A stretch of DNA of 64,000 nt from Larkinella sp. C7 (GCF_006149005.1 NZ_VBSL01000003.1:372001-436000); one strand, 5' to 3'; numbered from the stretch's first letter, positions 19,026-29,498 are shown. Numbers and translations: made by a program. The notes: generated from the letters alone by a model not told the origin.

Positions 19026-19988
19026 TTAGTTCAATTGGGATTGTGGATCGTAAATTTGGGTGAGTTGGGCAATCATTTCGCGGGTCATGGCGGGCAGATC
19101 GTAGTGTGGTTGCCAGCCCCAGTCGTGCCGGGCCGCCGAATCATCGATGGTTTTGGGCCACGAATCGGCGATTTCCTGCCGAAAATCCGGTTTATAACGG
19201 GCAACAAAATCCGGAAAATACGTTTGAATGGACGCCGTCAGTTCGGCGGGCGTAAAACTCATGCCGGTCAGGTTATACGACGTCCGAACCCGAACCCGAT
19301 CCGCATCCGCTTCCATCAGTTCCATCGTGGCCCGAATCGCATCGTCCATATAGATCATAGGCAACCGGGTGTTTTCGGCCAGAAAACACTCAAACGGCAA
19401 GTGTTGAACCGCCTTGTGGTAAATGTCGACGGCATAATCCGTGGTTCCTCCGCCGGGCATGGACTGGTAGCTGATGACGCCGGGGTAGCGCAGAGAGCGA
19501 ATGTCTAGCCCGTATCGTTTGTGGTAATACATCGACCAGTTTTCGGCGGCCACTTTGCTGATGCCGTACACCGTCGAGGGGTCCATGTAGGCGGTTTGCG
19601 GTGTTTCGTATTTGGGAGAATGATCGCCGAAAGCCGCAATGGAACTGGGAACGAACACTTTGTCGAGTTGATAGGTCCGGCCTACTTCAAAGACGTTCAG
19701 CAGGGTTTGCATGTTCAGGTTCCAGGCACTGATCGGGTCGGATTCGCCTTTGGCCGAGAGAACGGCAGCCAGGTGGTAAATCTGGGTAATGTTATATTTT
19801 CGGACCAACCGGGCCAGCTCGTCCGGTTGCGTGGCATCCAGGATTTCAAACGGCCCCTGCGGCAGGGTCGGCATTCGTAAATCCGACGCTATCACGGAGT
19901 CGATTCCGAAACAGTCCTGCAGACTGGGGAGCAGAGCCGTACCGATTTGTCCGTTGGCTCCGATCAGTAAAATAGTGTCTCGCTTCAT
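19026..19988 (-). CDS. tdh: L-threonine 3-dehydrogenase, short-chain (epimerase-like) type
   Basis: A 320-residue NAD-dependent extended SDR protein. The N-terminal nucleotide-binding motif is [13 protein letters not shown], followed by the acidic ASDLR segment and [12 protein letters not shown]. The catalytic YxxxK is in [14 protein letters not shown]. These features, plus the placement directly before kbl, fit the epimerase-type threonine dehydrogenases known from Flavobacterium and Cupriavidus, which oxidise threonine to 2-amino-3-oxobutyrate. Without the kbl context it would be called only an NAD-dependent epimerase. Start codon ATG at 19988. Confidence 0.88.
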   Translation of the reverse strand: MKRDTILLIGANGQIGTALLPSLQDCFGIDSVIASDLRMPTLPQGPFEILDATQPDELARLVRKYNITQIYHLAAVLSAKGESDPISAWNLNMQTLLNVFEVGRTYQLDKVFVPSSIAAFGDHSPKYETPQTAYMDPSTVYGISKVAAENWSMYYHKRYGLDIRSLRYPGVISYQSMPGGGTTDYAVDIYHKAVQHLPFECFLAENTRLPMIYMDDAIRATMELMEADADRVRVRTSYNLTGMSFTPAELTASIQTYFPDFVARYKPDFRQEIADSWPKTIDDSAARHDWGWQPHYDLPAMTREMIAQLTQIYDPQSQLN

Positions 19989-20079
19989 GTACGTGTGGTC
20001 TCAGAAAGCTGAAAAAGGGTTGTTGATGAAGTCGTTCGAGCGTAAAAAGAGGACAAGATGTTTTTGATAATTTTCTTTA

Positions 20080-20087
20080 CAAATCTA
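20080..20087 (-). promoter_or_regulatory. Candidate -7 box (TAGATTTG) for the tdh-kbl operon
   Basis: On the minus strand TAGATTTG fits TAnnTTTG and lies 91 bp before the tdh ATG at the edge of an AT-rich block. A TTTG about 20 bp further upstream is not evident. Confidence 0.35.
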
Positions 20088-20539
20088 AATAATAAACGAT
20101 TTTAACTTATATAATGGATAAAACTCAATTAATATTGCTGATTTTATTTTAATTGTCAGGAATATAATCTGAATTCGCTTTCGGTCTTACCGACTGACAG
20201 AAATTTTTTCTAGACGTATTGGGCAGGACCCGGCAAAACGTGTCAAAATGCCGGTAAAGAGAGGGTAATCGAGTAGACAAAGCGAATGCAAAACCGTTGG
20301 GTAAGTCCTTCCTGGAGAAAGCAAACGGTTTCAACGGAAACAGGACAAAGAGGATCTGGTACTGGTTTTTTGAGTTCGTTCAGGCGGTTTTCGCCAGGAA
20401 ATGCCTGAGGAAGAAATCCAATAAAACGAATGATTTCCGGTGAACAAATCTTGGTCAGAATCGGAACTTACGGGTCGCCAGGCGACCTCAAGAGAGGAGA
20501 AATGGGGGCGTTTTGTCAGGAAACCGCTTTAAAACAAGT

Positions 20540-20605
20540 GTGAAAAAAGAAGAAAGTCGTGAAAGATAGGAAAACTGGTCTTTTCTTTCCCGTCTTTCTT
20601 CTCAC
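20540..20605. repeat. Imperfect purine/pyrimidine palindrome
   Basis: GAAGAAAGTCGTGAAAG within 20540-20575 is mirrored by CTTTCCCGTCTTTCTTC within 20580-20605 (two mismatches over about 21 bp). It starts 14 bp after the stop of the sortilin-type gene. The arms are short purine-rich heptad-like units, resembling the element family described at 33406, 35908, 46559 and 53323 but without the shared core. It may also act as terminator. Confidence 0.5.
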
Positions 20606-20619
20606 ATCGCACAAAATCA

Positions 20620-23600
20620 TTATGGCGTAATGGCCGGGATGCGTTGCTCGGTTACCAGTCGATTGAACTCCGGAACCTGCTGATTAATAATGTCTTTCAG
20701 TTTGGTTAGCGAACCGTCGACCTGTTTTTCCAGGGCTTCATAAACCGTGTAAGACGATTTGGTTGGTTTGGTATCAGCCGACGAAACGACCGAACTAACG
20801 CCCGCCAGTTTGTCATTCAACCGGATGGGATACGCCAGTGCATCCTGCTGCGCTTTTGATTTGGGCTGCATCAGCTCCGACTCCAGTTTGTCCAGCGTTT
20901 CGAGCATGGGCTGCGTCACTTTCTTGAATTTTGCCGCCACCGCCGGGTCTTTTACGTCCTTCATGTAACCGCTCACCTGATTCCGGATCTGGCGAATCTG
21001 GTTGATGCCCTTGTGTGTTTCCGACAGCTTGTTGTTAATCTTCGACAACAGGTCAAACTGCGCTTTGTAATCCGCATCCGTCAGTTTCAGGCGGGGGTCT
21101 TTCAGGATTTCGAACGGTTGTTCGGCCACCAGCGAATCACCCAGCAAAAGCCGGACTTTGTATTGTCCCGGCACCACTTTGGCGCCCGTTCCACGGCCGG
21201 TCCACATCACGTTGATGCCATCGACCGGGGTTACATCCGGATACCGCATGTCCCACACAAAGGCGTTCATGCCTGCTAAAGCCGGGGCCGTTCCCGGTCT
21301 TTTCGCCGTCGCATCGTCGTAAAATTCCTTTGCGATTTTCAGTGGGGCTCCCTTTTTGTCTTTGGTATTGGAATACGTGATGATCGTGTCTCCCGCCGTG
21401 GTCATGAAGAGTAACTTCAGTTCTTTGGCTGGTTTGTTTTTCAGGTAATACCGCACCAGAACACCGTTGGGCGCGTTTTCGCCTTCGTCCAGCGAGGGAC
21501 CGCTGCGCAGGTTTTCGGTTCCGCCGTCCATCCGGTAGGCCGGGCGCGGTTTGAACAAATGGATCGATTTGCCCGCTAACGTTCCCTTGGCCTGCTGATC
21601 GGCGATCTCGTGCAGGGGCGTAATGTCGTCCATGATCCAGAACGATCGGCCGTGCGTGGCCACCACCAGGTCCTTCTCCCGTTTGTGAATCTGGAGGTCG
21701 CGGATGGGTGTGATGGGCAGGTTCAGATTCAGCTTCTGCCAGGAAGTTCCATCGTTGAACGACACGTACACACCGCGTTCAGTACCGGCATACAACAGAC
21801 CGGCTTTGTTGGGATCTTCCCGAACCACATGGCAATATTCGTCCGCCGGAATGCCCGCCGTGATTGCCGTCCAGGTTTTGCCGTAATCCGTTGTCTTGAA
21901 CAGATACGGTTTCCGGTCGCCCGACATGTAGCGTTTGGCCGCCAGATACGCCTTACCGGTCGTGTGCTCGGACGGGTGAATCATGCTCATGATGGCCCAT
22001 TCCGGTAGTTGCGAAGTCGGCGGGGTAATTTTCTGCCAGCTTTTGGCACCGTCGCGGCTGATGTGCATCAACCCGTCGTCGGAGCCTGCCCAGAATACGT
22101 TTTTCTCGATGGGCGATTCGGCAAAGGTGAAAACCGTCGGAAACGTCTCGGCACCGGTATTGTCTTTCGTGATCGGCCCGCCCGTATCACCCTGCGTTTT
22201 CGGGTCGTTGCGCGTCAAATCCGGGCTGAGGTCTTCCCAGGTGTGTCCATAATCGTAGCTGCGGTGAACGTGTTGCGAGGTCACATACAGGGCTTTGGGG
22301 TCGTGCGGAGAAAAGACAATCGGGAACGTCCACTGAAACCGGTATTTCCGGTCGGCGGAAGGCGCACCCATGCTGTAGTCCGGGTAGACGTTGATGCGCT
22401 GGTTCTGATCGGTCGCCTTGTCGTAGCGGGTGATCAAACCGTCGTAACTTCCCCCGAACGTCACTTCGGGATTGTTGGGGTCGGACGTAATGTAGCCCGA
22501 CTCGCCACCAGCCACCTGATACCAGGCTCCGGCACCGATTGAGAAATCCGTCGTGCGGCTGGCAATCCGGATCGCCGAATTGTCCTGCTGCGCACCGTAG
22601 AGGTTATACGGAAAGTCGTTATCGAGCGAAACGTGGTAAAACTGCGCCGTCGGGATGTCGATGTCGGAGAACGTTGCCCCGCCGTTGTAGGTCACTTCAG
22701 CCCCGCCGTCGTCGGCAATGATGAAGTTTTGCGGGTTCTTCGGATTCCACCAGATGTCGTGCGTATCGCCGTGGTGAACCGGAATCCGGGAGAAGGTTTT
22801 ACCGCCATCGTACGACTTTAAGGCATTCACGTTCAGGATGATCAGGCCGTTTTCGTTCTGCGGGTCGGCCGCCAGCATCATGTAATACCAGGGGCGTTGC
22901 CACAGGTTTTTGTCTTCGTTGATCAGTTGCCAGGTCATGCCCGCATCGTCGGAACGGTACAAACCGCCTTTGGCATTTTCGACCATCGCATACAGGCGGT
23001 TGGAGTTGACCGGCGAAACCGTGATGCCAATTTTTCCGAGCAGACCTTTGGGCATACCCGGTTTGTCGTGCAGGCTGATCCAGGTGTCACCGCCGTCGGT
23101 CGATTTGTATAAACCGCAACCCGGTCCACCGCTGCTCATCATGTAGCTATTGCGGTAGGCCTGCCACATCGACGCGTAAACGATCGACGGATTGTTGGGG
23201 TCGAGTTCCACCACGGCGGCACCCGTGCTGTCGTTTTTGGCCAGAATGTGTTTCCAGGATTTGCCGCCGTCGGTCGTCCGGAAAACACCGCGTTCCTTGT
23301 TGGGTGCAAACGGATTGCCCAGAGCCGCAACGTAGGCAATGTCAGGGTTTTGGGGATGGACTTCGATGTTACCAATGGCGTCGGCCATCTTCAGGCCCAT
23401 GTGTTTCCAGGTCTTGCCGGCATCGGTCGATTTGTAGACGCCGTCGCCGTACGAAATGTTGCTGCGAATGTCGGATTCGCCCATGCCGACGTAAATAATA
23501 TTCGGATCGGAGGGGGCGACAACAATCGCACCGACCGAACTGGATTTGAATGTGCTGTCGGAAATCGAAAGCCAGTTGGCCCCGCCATCGACGGTTTTCC

Positions 23601-23880
23601 AGACGCCACCGCCGGTAGTTCCGAAGTAGTAAGTAAGGGGTTGGTCGACGTGACCGGCTGCCGCCAGGGAGCGCCCACCCCGGAACGGCCCGATGTTACG
23701 CCACCGCAAGCCGTTGAAAAGGCTTTCCGAAAGTGGAGAAACGGCGGGGGAGGGGGAAGCGGTTTTGGCTTTTCGCTGGGCCACGGCCAGGTCGGGGCTC
23801 AGGAGCAAACCCAGCACGACCCACGCAACGGCGGCTGAGGCCCGATTGCCCAAAAAAGATGCTGATAAATGATTTTTCAT
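20620..23880 (-). CDS. Large exported sortilin/BNR-repeat beta-propeller protein
   Basis: A 1086-residue protein of the VPS10/sortilin-like BNR family often annotated as glycosyl hydrolase. The ATG at 23880 was chosen because the signal peptide (MKNHLSASFLGNRASAAV to LAVAQ) starts there; the open frame extends 84 more codons without features. Many BNR/Asp-box units are visible: GGVWKTVDGGANWLSI, GVYKSTDAGKTWKHMG, GVFRTTDGGKSWKHIL, GLYRSDDAGMTWQLI, GVYVSFNDGTSWQKL. They form a probable ten-bladed propeller in the first 730 residues. A C-terminal all-beta segment (FVWDMRYPD) and a helical tail follow. Its paralog at 29595-32666 has the same order. Substrate and catalysis are not known, and no glycosidase active site can be pointed out. 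Confidence 0.85.
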   Translation of the reverse strand: MKNHLSASFLGNRASAAVAWVVLGLLLSPDLAVAQRKAKTASPSPAVSPLSESLFNGLRWRNIGPFRGGRSLAAAGHVDQPLTYYFGTTGGGVWKTVDGGANWLSISDSTFKSSSVGAIVVAPSDPNIIYVGMGESDIRSNISYGDGVYKSTDAGKTWKHMGLKMADAIGNIEVHPQNPDIAYVAALGNPFAPNKERGVFRTTDGGKSWKHILAKNDSTGAAVVELDPNNPSIVYASMWQAYRNSYMMSSGGPGCGLYKSTDGGDTWISLHDKPGMPKGLLGKIGITVSPVNSNRLYAMVENAKGGLYRSDDAGMTWQLINEDKNLWQRPWYYMMLAADPQNENGLIILNVNALKSYDGGKTFSRIPVHHGDTHDIWWNPKNPQNFIIADDGGAEVTYNGGATFSDIDIPTAQFYHVSLDNDFPYNLYGAQQDNSAIRIASRTTDFSIGAGAWYQVAGGESGYITSDPNNPEVTFGGSYDGLITRYDKATDQNQRINVYPDYSMGAPSADRKYRFQWTFPIVFSPHDPKALYVTSQHVHRSYDYGHTWEDLSPDLTRNDPKTQGDTGGPITKDNTGAETFPTVFTFAESPIEKNVFWAGSDDGLMHISRDGAKSWQKITPPTSQLPEWAIMSMIHPSEHTTGKAYLAAKRYMSGDRKPYLFKTTDYGKTWTAITAGIPADEYCHVVREDPNKAGLLYAGTERGVYVSFNDGTSWQKLNLNLPITPIRDLQIHKREKDLVVATHGRSFWIMDDITPLHEIADQQAKGTLAGKSIHLFKPRPAYRMDGGTENLRSGPSLDEGENAPNGVLVRYYLKNKPAKELKLLFMTTAGDTIITYSNTKDKKGAPLKIAKEFYDDATAKRPGTAPALAGMNAFVWDMRYPDVTPVDGINVMWTGRGTGAKVVPGQYKVRLLLGDSLVAEQPFEILKDPRLKLTDADYKAQFDLLSKINNKLSETHKGINQIRQIRNQVSGYMKDVKDPAVAAKFKKVTQPMLETLDKLESELMQPKSKAQQDALAYPIRLNDKLAGVSSVVSSADTKPTKSSYTVYEALEKQVDGSLTKLKDIINQQVPEFNRLVTEQRIPAITP

Positions 23881-24605
23881 GAACGAAAGATAAGAGTTGT
23901 GCAGGGCCGTACAAGTCGGGCATAGGCCCAAGAGCACGACATCTGTGGGACGTATTTTCTGGTAAAACACCGGGCAACGACTGCTCCGAACACGCCGGGT
24001 CAGGCCGCACATAACACGTCGGTCGGAGACAGTCGGGCCGGTATACCAATCAAGCAAGATCTTCAGGTTTTTTGCTACAGACCCCAAACCGTTTTTCCGT
24101 GCCTTCCTGCAACTCCCCTTCCAGAATGGCAATGCACACAGAAAAACCGTTCAGGTTGTAAAAACCCGTTACAATACGCAATGATGAATGATCTGGATTG
24201 TCAATGACAACCCGATACAGTTGTTATTTCAACTGCTGGTTTCGCTACAGGCTTCGAGTGCGGCTGGAAGCGGGTAGCGGGTGGTAAGCCTTGTAAATAT
24301 TTCGTAAACTCCTCCCAAATATTAGAAGCAATCCAACCGATGTCAAGTTTAATAGTATTTTAATTTTGACAAGTAATGATTTTCGCAGATAGAAAAAACA
24401 ATATAAAAGAATAGTGCAAAATTCGGTTTGCTTTGTTTTGGATATTCAGGGAAAAACCAATATATCTGCTCACCAATCCAATTGTTTCGATGTACAATAT
24501 ATTCCGTCTATTTGACAATGGGTGGAGAAAATAATAAGCTAAATTTTGTTTTAACAATAAAAAACACTGTTTCAAGTTGAAATAAAAGAAAATATTATTG
24601 ATCTT
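23881..24605. other. Intergenic region, about 725 bp before the SusC promoter
   Basis: It divides divergent genes: the sortilin-type gene leftward and the SusC/SusD unit rightward. From about 24300 it becomes strongly AT-rich. No promoter box could be placed for the leftward gene. The open frames here show no recognisable protein features. Confidence 0.45.
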
Positions 24606-24609
24606 TTTC

Positions 24610-24641
24610 TTTGTATTAAAATTGGCTTTTTCCTAAATTTG
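24610..24641 (+). promoter_or_regulatory. Bacteroidota-type promoter of the SusC/SusD/sortilin operon
   Basis: TTTG at 24610-24613 and TAAATTTG at 24634-24641 are separated by 20 bp, which fits the housekeeping consensus TTTG-N19-21-TAnnTTTG. Transcription would begin near 24648, leaving a leader of about 410 nt before the SusC ATG at 25056. Confidence 0.7.
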
Positions 24642-24647
24642 CCAAAG

Positions 24648-25055
24648 AATATTCTTCGTAGCTCTCCAAGCACATTCTCAGGGTTTGCTTCATCCGCCAA
24701 CTCTGTTTATTCCCTTCCAGTCAAGCAAGAAAAGTAGCCGTTTGGAACCAATTCAGACGGAGTTTCCCATTTCTAACCACAAGTTATCATGGCTACTACT
24801 TTCTTACATACCGCTGCCAGGCCGGCACACTAACAGCCGCTGGTTTTTCAAATACACGAATACCGACTCGTCTACGGCGTCCGATCTGCCTGCCCGGTAC
24901 GCTGGCCTGTGTGCCACGTGTGTCCGGCGAGAGCGTAACCTGTTTGCAAACGGAAATGAATCGACCCCAATCACCGGACTAGTAAATCCGGGAAGGCTGC
25001 TACGTCCGTTGCCCACCTCCACCGGAGTTTGTGTAACCCAAAATCAACTCATCAA
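24648..25055 (+). promoter_or_regulatory. Long untranslated leader of the SusC mRNA
   Basis: About 410 nt between the inferred transcription start and the SusC start codon. The GC-rich second half (about 24815-24930) has several short complementary stretches. A 124-codon frame (24685-25059, TTG start) crosses it but shows no family features and overlaps the SusC start, so it is not called as a gene. Confidence 0.4.
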
Positions 25056-28046
25056 ATGAAGCAAATTGCTACTGTTCTTATTCTTATTTTTTCCGCCCAT
25101 CTGCTGCATGCGCAGGACCGCATCCTGAAAGGAATCGTGAACAGCCAGGAAGAAAATACCGGCATACCGGGCGTGAATGTGGTGCTGAAAGGCACTTCGA
25201 TCGGCACGACCACCGATGCCAATGGGGCCTATCAGCTCAGCATCAGTACCAAAGGCGGAACGTTGGTTTTTTCGTCCATTGGATTCCAGAATAAAGAAGT
25301 GGTCATCGGAAACCAGTCGAAAATCGATGTGGCCCTGGTGACCGATACCAAGATCTTATCGGAAGTGATTGTGACCGGGTACGGAACGCAGGCCCAGAAA
25401 ACCATCACGGGTTCCATTGCGTCGGTGAGCGGCAAAGCCATCGAAAACATTCCGGCACCGAGCAGCGACCAACTCCTGCAGGGCCGGGCCGCCGGGGTGC
25501 AGGTGAGCGCCAACTCCGGTACGCCCGGGGGCGGCATGATGGTCCGGGTACGGGGAACGACTTCCATCAATGGCTCCAGCGATCCGCTCTACGTCGTCGA
25601 CGGTATTCCGATTCAGTCGGGGAGCCTTTCGGCGATTGGCCTGGGCGGAAGCACTACCAACCCCATCGCCGACATCAACCCGGCTGATATTGCCTCCATG
25701 GAAATTCTGAAAGATGCCTCTGCCACCGCGATTTACGGCGCGCGGGCGGCCAATGGCGTCGTGCTGATTACCACCAAACGCGGTGCCAACAAAAAAGCGA
25801 AAATCAGCTTCGGTACCTACATCGGTACGCAGAACCTGTGGCGTAAACCCGCCGTGGTCGACGGAACGACCTTCGAAACGCTGATCAACGAAGCGTCGGT
25901 CAACAACGGGCAGAAGGCTCCGTATGCCAACCCGGCCGGAACCATCAACACCGACTGGAGAGAGCCGGTTTTTCAGAACGGACTCCTGCGCAACCACGAC
26001 CTGTCGATTACGGGTGGTACCGACAAAATCCAGTACCTGGTTTCGGTCAACAACTTCTTTCAGGAAGCCGTCATCAAAGGCTCGGATTTCAAACGGACGA
26101 GCGGTCGGGTCAACCTCGACTTTACGCCCATCAACAAAGTGAAAGTCGGAACCAGCGTTCTGTTCTCCCGCAACTTCCGGAACCGGGTCCGGAACGACGA
26201 CAACATTTCCGGTGCGCTGGAAGGCTCCTTCTTTCTGCCGCCCAACCTGCCTTTCTACCAGGCCAATGGATCATATACCAAGTTCGGAACCTTCGAAAGC
26301 CCACTGGCGGCTGTTGAACACAACGACATCACGATGTCGACCAACCGGTTTCTGGCCAATGTATACGCCCAATACGATATCATACCGGGTCTGAGTCTGC
26401 GGTCCAGCTTCAGTCTGGACTACAGCAACATCCAGGAAGATCTTTACGACGACACGTTTCTGAACAACGGTGCTGCAGTCAACGGCTCGGCCCGTTCTGT
26501 CAACACGCGGGATGATAACTGGGTGCAGGAGAACGTGTTGACGTTTCAGCGGAGTTTCGGCAACCACTCGATCAATGCGCTGGTGGGAACGTCGGTTCAG
26601 GAATCGGTTTTCAGCCGGACGTCGGCTACGGGCCAGCAGTTTCCCAGCAACGACTTCCGCAAAATCATCTCGGCGGCTGTTCAAACCGGTACGTCTGAAG
26701 GCTCCAGTTGGGGAATCGCTTCGGTATTTGGCCGGTTTGTATACGACTACAAAAACAAATACCTGGCAACGGTGAATGTCCGGCGCGATGGTTCTTCCCG
26801 GTTCGGGGTGGCCAATCGCTGGGGAACGTTCCCGTCGGTGGCCGTGGGCTGGCTGCTCTCCGAGGAGTCGTTCATGAAATCGGTGTCGGCAATCAATGTC
26901 CTGAAACTCCGGGCCAGCTACGGTTTTACGGGGAACCAGAGCGGGATTACGAATTTTCAATCCCTGGGCCTCTGGGGTGGCAACCTGAACGACCTGGGCG
27001 ATGTGTCCGGTTCTTCGGCTTACGTGAACTTGCCGGGAACGGCACCCGTGCAGTTGGCCAACCCCAATCTGAAATGGGAAACCACGGAGCAAACCAACGT
27101 TGGGCTTGATGTGGGTTTGCTGAAAAACCGTCTGAAAATCACCGCCGACTATTACGTCAAGAATACGCGGGATCTGTTGCTGGCCGTTCCGGTCCCCCGG
27201 ACGTCCGGTTTCAATACGCTGGTGCAGAACTACGGTTCGGTGCAGAACAGTGGGGTCGAACTGGGCATCAATGCCGACGTCATGCGCGGTGGAGCGGATA
27301 AGCTCGACTGGAATGTGAACTTTAACATTGCCACAAACAGAAACCGCCTGACCAAGCTGGCCGCGCCGTTCACCGTCTACAACCGGGATATTTACCGCTA
27401 CGAAGAGGGTTACTCCATGTATTCGTTCTATTTCCACGAGCAAACCGGCGTCAACCGGGAAACGGGAGCCCCCATCTTTACCGATGTGAATGCAGATGGC
27501 AAGTTTGACGCCAACGTCGATCGCAAGATCGTGGGCAACGCCAACCCGGACTTTTTCGGCGGGATCACCAACACACTGGCTTACAAAGGTTTCGACCTGA
27601 TGTTCTTCTTCCAGTATTCTTATGGAAACATGCAGTTGCACTGGAACCGCTTCTTCCAGGAACACGGAGGTACGCGGAACACCAACTTCATGACGAGCCA
27701 ACTGGATCGCTGGCAAAAACCGGGTGATGAAACGATGATCCCGAAAATGACGGCGGAAAACTATTCCGGCAACCTGCGCCCTTCGCGCTTTCTGGAAGAT
27801 GGTTCATACATGCGTCTGAAAAACCTTTCGATCGGCTACAGCCTGCCGGCTACGCTGCTGAGCAAAATCAAGCTGTCGAGTGCGCGGGTTTACGTGTCCG
27901 GTCAGAATGTCCTGACGTTTACGAAGTACACCGGTTTGGATCCGGAGCTGACCGGAACGGCGGCTACCAACCTCACGCAGGGCATCGAGTTCTACACAAT
28001 GCCGCAACCGCGGGTGTATATGGCTGGTATCAACGTGAGTTTTTAA
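25056..28046 (+). CDS. SusC/RagA family TonB-linked outer membrane protein
   Basis: A 996-residue SusC transporter starting at the ATG at 25056, where the signal peptide MKQIATVLILIFSAHLLHAQ begins. A regulatory-like Ig domain (GIVNSQEENTGIPGVNVVLK), the LSEVIVTGYGTQAQKTITGS segment and the plug (LYVVDGIPIQSGSLS, ATAIYGARAANGVVLITTKR) precede a full barrel. The barrel has the conserved NVRRDGSSRFGVANRWGTFP and a C-terminal strand VYMAGINVSF. It heads an operon with SusD (49 bp later) and a sortilin-type protein. Ligand unknown; no glycosidase is adjacent, so a peptide or other polymer is as possible as a glycan. Confidence 0.95.
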   Translation: MKQIATVLILIFSAHLLHAQDRILKGIVNSQEENTGIPGVNVVLKGTSIGTTTDANGAYQLSISTKGGTLVFSSIGFQNKEVVIGNQSKIDVALVTDTKILSEVIVTGYGTQAQKTITGSIASVSGKAIENIPAPSSDQLLQGRAAGVQVSANSGTPGGGMMVRVRGTTSINGSSDPLYVVDGIPIQSGSLSAIGLGGSTTNPIADINPADIASMEILKDASATAIYGARAANGVVLITTKRGANKKAKISFGTYIGTQNLWRKPAVVDGTTFETLINEASVNNGQKAPYANPAGTINTDWREPVFQNGLLRNHDLSITGGTDKIQYLVSVNNFFQEAVIKGSDFKRTSGRVNLDFTPINKVKVGTSVLFSRNFRNRVRNDDNISGALEGSFFLPPNLPFYQANGSYTKFGTFESPLAAVEHNDITMSTNRFLANVYAQYDIIPGLSLRSSFSLDYSNIQEDLYDDTFLNNGAAVNGSARSVNTRDDNWVQENVLTFQRSFGNHSINALVGTSVQESVFSRTSATGQQFPSNDFRKIISAAVQTGTSEGSSWGIASVFGRFVYDYKNKYLATVNVRRDGSSRFGVANRWGTFPSVAVGWLLSEESFMKSVSAINVLKLRASYGFTGNQSGITNFQSLGLWGGNLNDLGDVSGSSAYVNLPGTAPVQLANPNLKWETTEQTNVGLDVGLLKNRLKITADYYVKNTRDLLLAVPVPRTSGFNTLVQNYGSVQNSGVELGINADVMRGGADKLDWNVNFNIATNRNRLTKLAAPFTVYNRDIYRYEEGYSMYSFYFHEQTGVNRETGAPIFTDVNADGKFDANVDRKIVGNANPDFFGGITNTLAYKGFDLMFFFQYSYGNMQLHWNRFFQEHGGTRNTNFMTSQLDRWQKPGDETMIPKMTAENYSGNLRPSRFLEDGSYMRLKNLSIGYSLPATLLSKIKLSSARVYVSGQNVLTFTKYTGLDPELTGTAATNLTQGIEFYTMPQPRVYMAGINVSF

Positions 28047-28094
28047 CCGTTCTCAACCGCTACTGATAGGATGTACCCATTTAAAATTGACGCC

Positions 28095-29498
28095 ATGAAA
28101 AGACTGAATCATATTCTTCTGACCACTGCTTTGTGCAGTGTATTGACGGCCTGTGATGTGCTGGATCAGGAACCGCAGGCCGAGGTGTCGGAAAGCGTGG
28201 CCGTTACCAACCTGAAAGGTGCCACGGCGGCCATGGCCGGGATGTATAACCAGCTCCAGGACGGCAACTATTACGGGCGAAACTTCGTCCTGATGGGCGA
28301 TGTCGCAGCCGACATTTCACAGAGCGTAGGAACCTGGGATTTTTACCGGGAAATGGACACCTACGTGACCGCACCGGCCAACCGCGAAAATGCCGCCATG
28401 TGGACCCGGGCCTACCGCGCGGTCAACATCGCCAACACGCTGATCGAAGCCGTTCCGACCCTGACGGATATTCCGGATGCCACCAAGAACGCCATTCTGG
28501 GGCAGGCGTATTTTATCCGGGGCCTGACGTTTTTTGATCTGACCCGGTCATATGGGGGTGTGCCGGGTGTGGTAGGGACGATGGGCATTCCGCTGGTGCT
28601 GAAGCCTTCCAAACAGGTCGACGATTCGTTGTTTCCGAGCCGGGCTACGCTGGTGGAGTCCTATGCGCAGGTCGAAAGCGATCTTCTGAAGTCGCTTGAG
28701 CTATTGCCGGAAACGCACGCGAACATCACAACCACCCGTTCGCAGGCCGTGAAGGGAACTGCCCGGGCGCTGCTTTCCCGCCTGTATCTGTATACCAACA
28801 AGCCACAGAAAGTGATCGAGTATGCCAACCTGGTCATCAACGACAGCAAATATGCGCTGCTGGGTTCCTACGAATCGATTTTCTCGGGCGCTTTTTCCAC
28901 CGAATCCATCTTCGAACTGGCGTTTGGTTCGACGGACCAGAGCGGTCTTCGCAACTGGTATTTCCCTTCCAGCCTGGGTGGCCGGGGCGACATTGCCATT
29001 CACGAAGGTTTCTATGCTGAACTGATTGCCAATCCGAACGATGTGCGGGGCAAAATGACGGCCCGTGACAATGTGGTCGGCGTGTATTACTCGACGAAAT
29101 ACCAGAAAGCCGGTAACATCGATAACGTTCATATTTTACGGATTGCCGAGGTGTATCTGAACCGGGCGGAAGCCCTGGCCCAGACCGGGGATCTGACCGG
29201 TGCTTTGGCCGATCTGAACCGCATCAGGACGCGGGCCGGGCTGGCTGCTTCAACGGTCACCGGTTTGCAGCCGACCTTGCAGGCCATCTGGCAGGAACGG
29301 AAAATTGAGCTGGCGTTTGAAGGCCACCGCTTCTTTGATCTGGTCCGGACCAACCAGGCCCTGACCAAACTGGTGGCCGTGGCCCGGAAAAACGGTCCGC
29401 CGATTACGCTGACGAACGCGGGCCGGCAGGTTTTCCCGATTCCCCTGGCAGACATCGATTCCAATAAGAATCTGGATCAGAATGAAGGCTACCGCTAG
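28095..29498 (+). CDS. SusD/RagB family outer membrane lipoprotein
   Basis: A 467-residue SusD-like lipoprotein. The ATG at 28095 gives a clean lipoprotein signal, MKRLNHILLTTALCSVLTAC; an ATG at 28071 would add eight polar residues. Core SusD patterns are AYRAVNIANTLIEAVP, GQAYFIRGLTFFDLTRSYGGVP, IYLNRAEALAQTGD-like HILRIAEVYLNRAEAL, and ERKIELAFEGHRFFDLVRT, with the final QNEGYR. It partners the SusC encoded just upstream in outer-membrane import. It is followed after 96 bp by the sortilin-type gene, probably in the same transcript. Confidence 0.95.
   Translation: MKRLNHILLTTALCSVLTACDVLDQEPQAEVSESVAVTNLKGATAAMAGMYNQLQDGNYYGRNFVLMGDVAADISQSVGTWDFYREMDTYVTAPANRENAAMWTRAYRAVNIANTLIEAVPTLTDIPDATKNAILGQAYFIRGLTFFDLTRSYGGVPGVVGTMGIPLVLKPSKQVDDSLFPSRATLVESYAQVESDLLKSLELLPETHANITTTRSQAVKGTARALLSRLYLYTNKPQKVIEYANLVINDSKYALLGSYESIFSGAFSTESIFELAFGSTDQSGLRNWYFPSSLGGRGDIAIHEGFYAELIANPNDVRGKMTARDNVVGVYYSTKYQKAGNIDNVHILRIAEVYLNRAEALAQTGDLTGALADLNRIRTRAGLAASTVTGLQPTLQAIWQERKIELAFEGHRFFDLVRTNQALTKLVAVARKNGPPITLTNAGRQVFPIPLADIDSNKNLDQNEGYR

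Larger units (their letters stand above)
19989..20619. other. Intergenic region, about 630 bp
   Basis: It lies upstream of tdh and downstream of the sortilin-type gene, both on the minus strand. It contains a very AT-rich block at about 20070-20155, a candidate -7 box at 20080-20087 and an imperfect purine-rich palindrome at 20540-20605, listed separately. No coding region is supported; the open frame at 20149-20334 has no recognisable features. Confidence 0.5.

Noticed and set aside
20149-20334. Small open frame in the 630-bp gap on the minus strand
   Set aside because: No family features, mixed composition across an AT-rich block, and no supporting neighbours.
23881-24132. 84-residue N-terminal extension of the sortilin-type protein
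   Set aside because: The extension is Arg/Cys-rich without motifs, while a normal signal peptide begins at the internal ATG at 23880.
24685-25059. 124-codon open frame before SusC as a gene
   Set aside because: TTG start, no recognisable domain, overlaps the SusC start codon, and lies wholly inside the inferred leader RNA.
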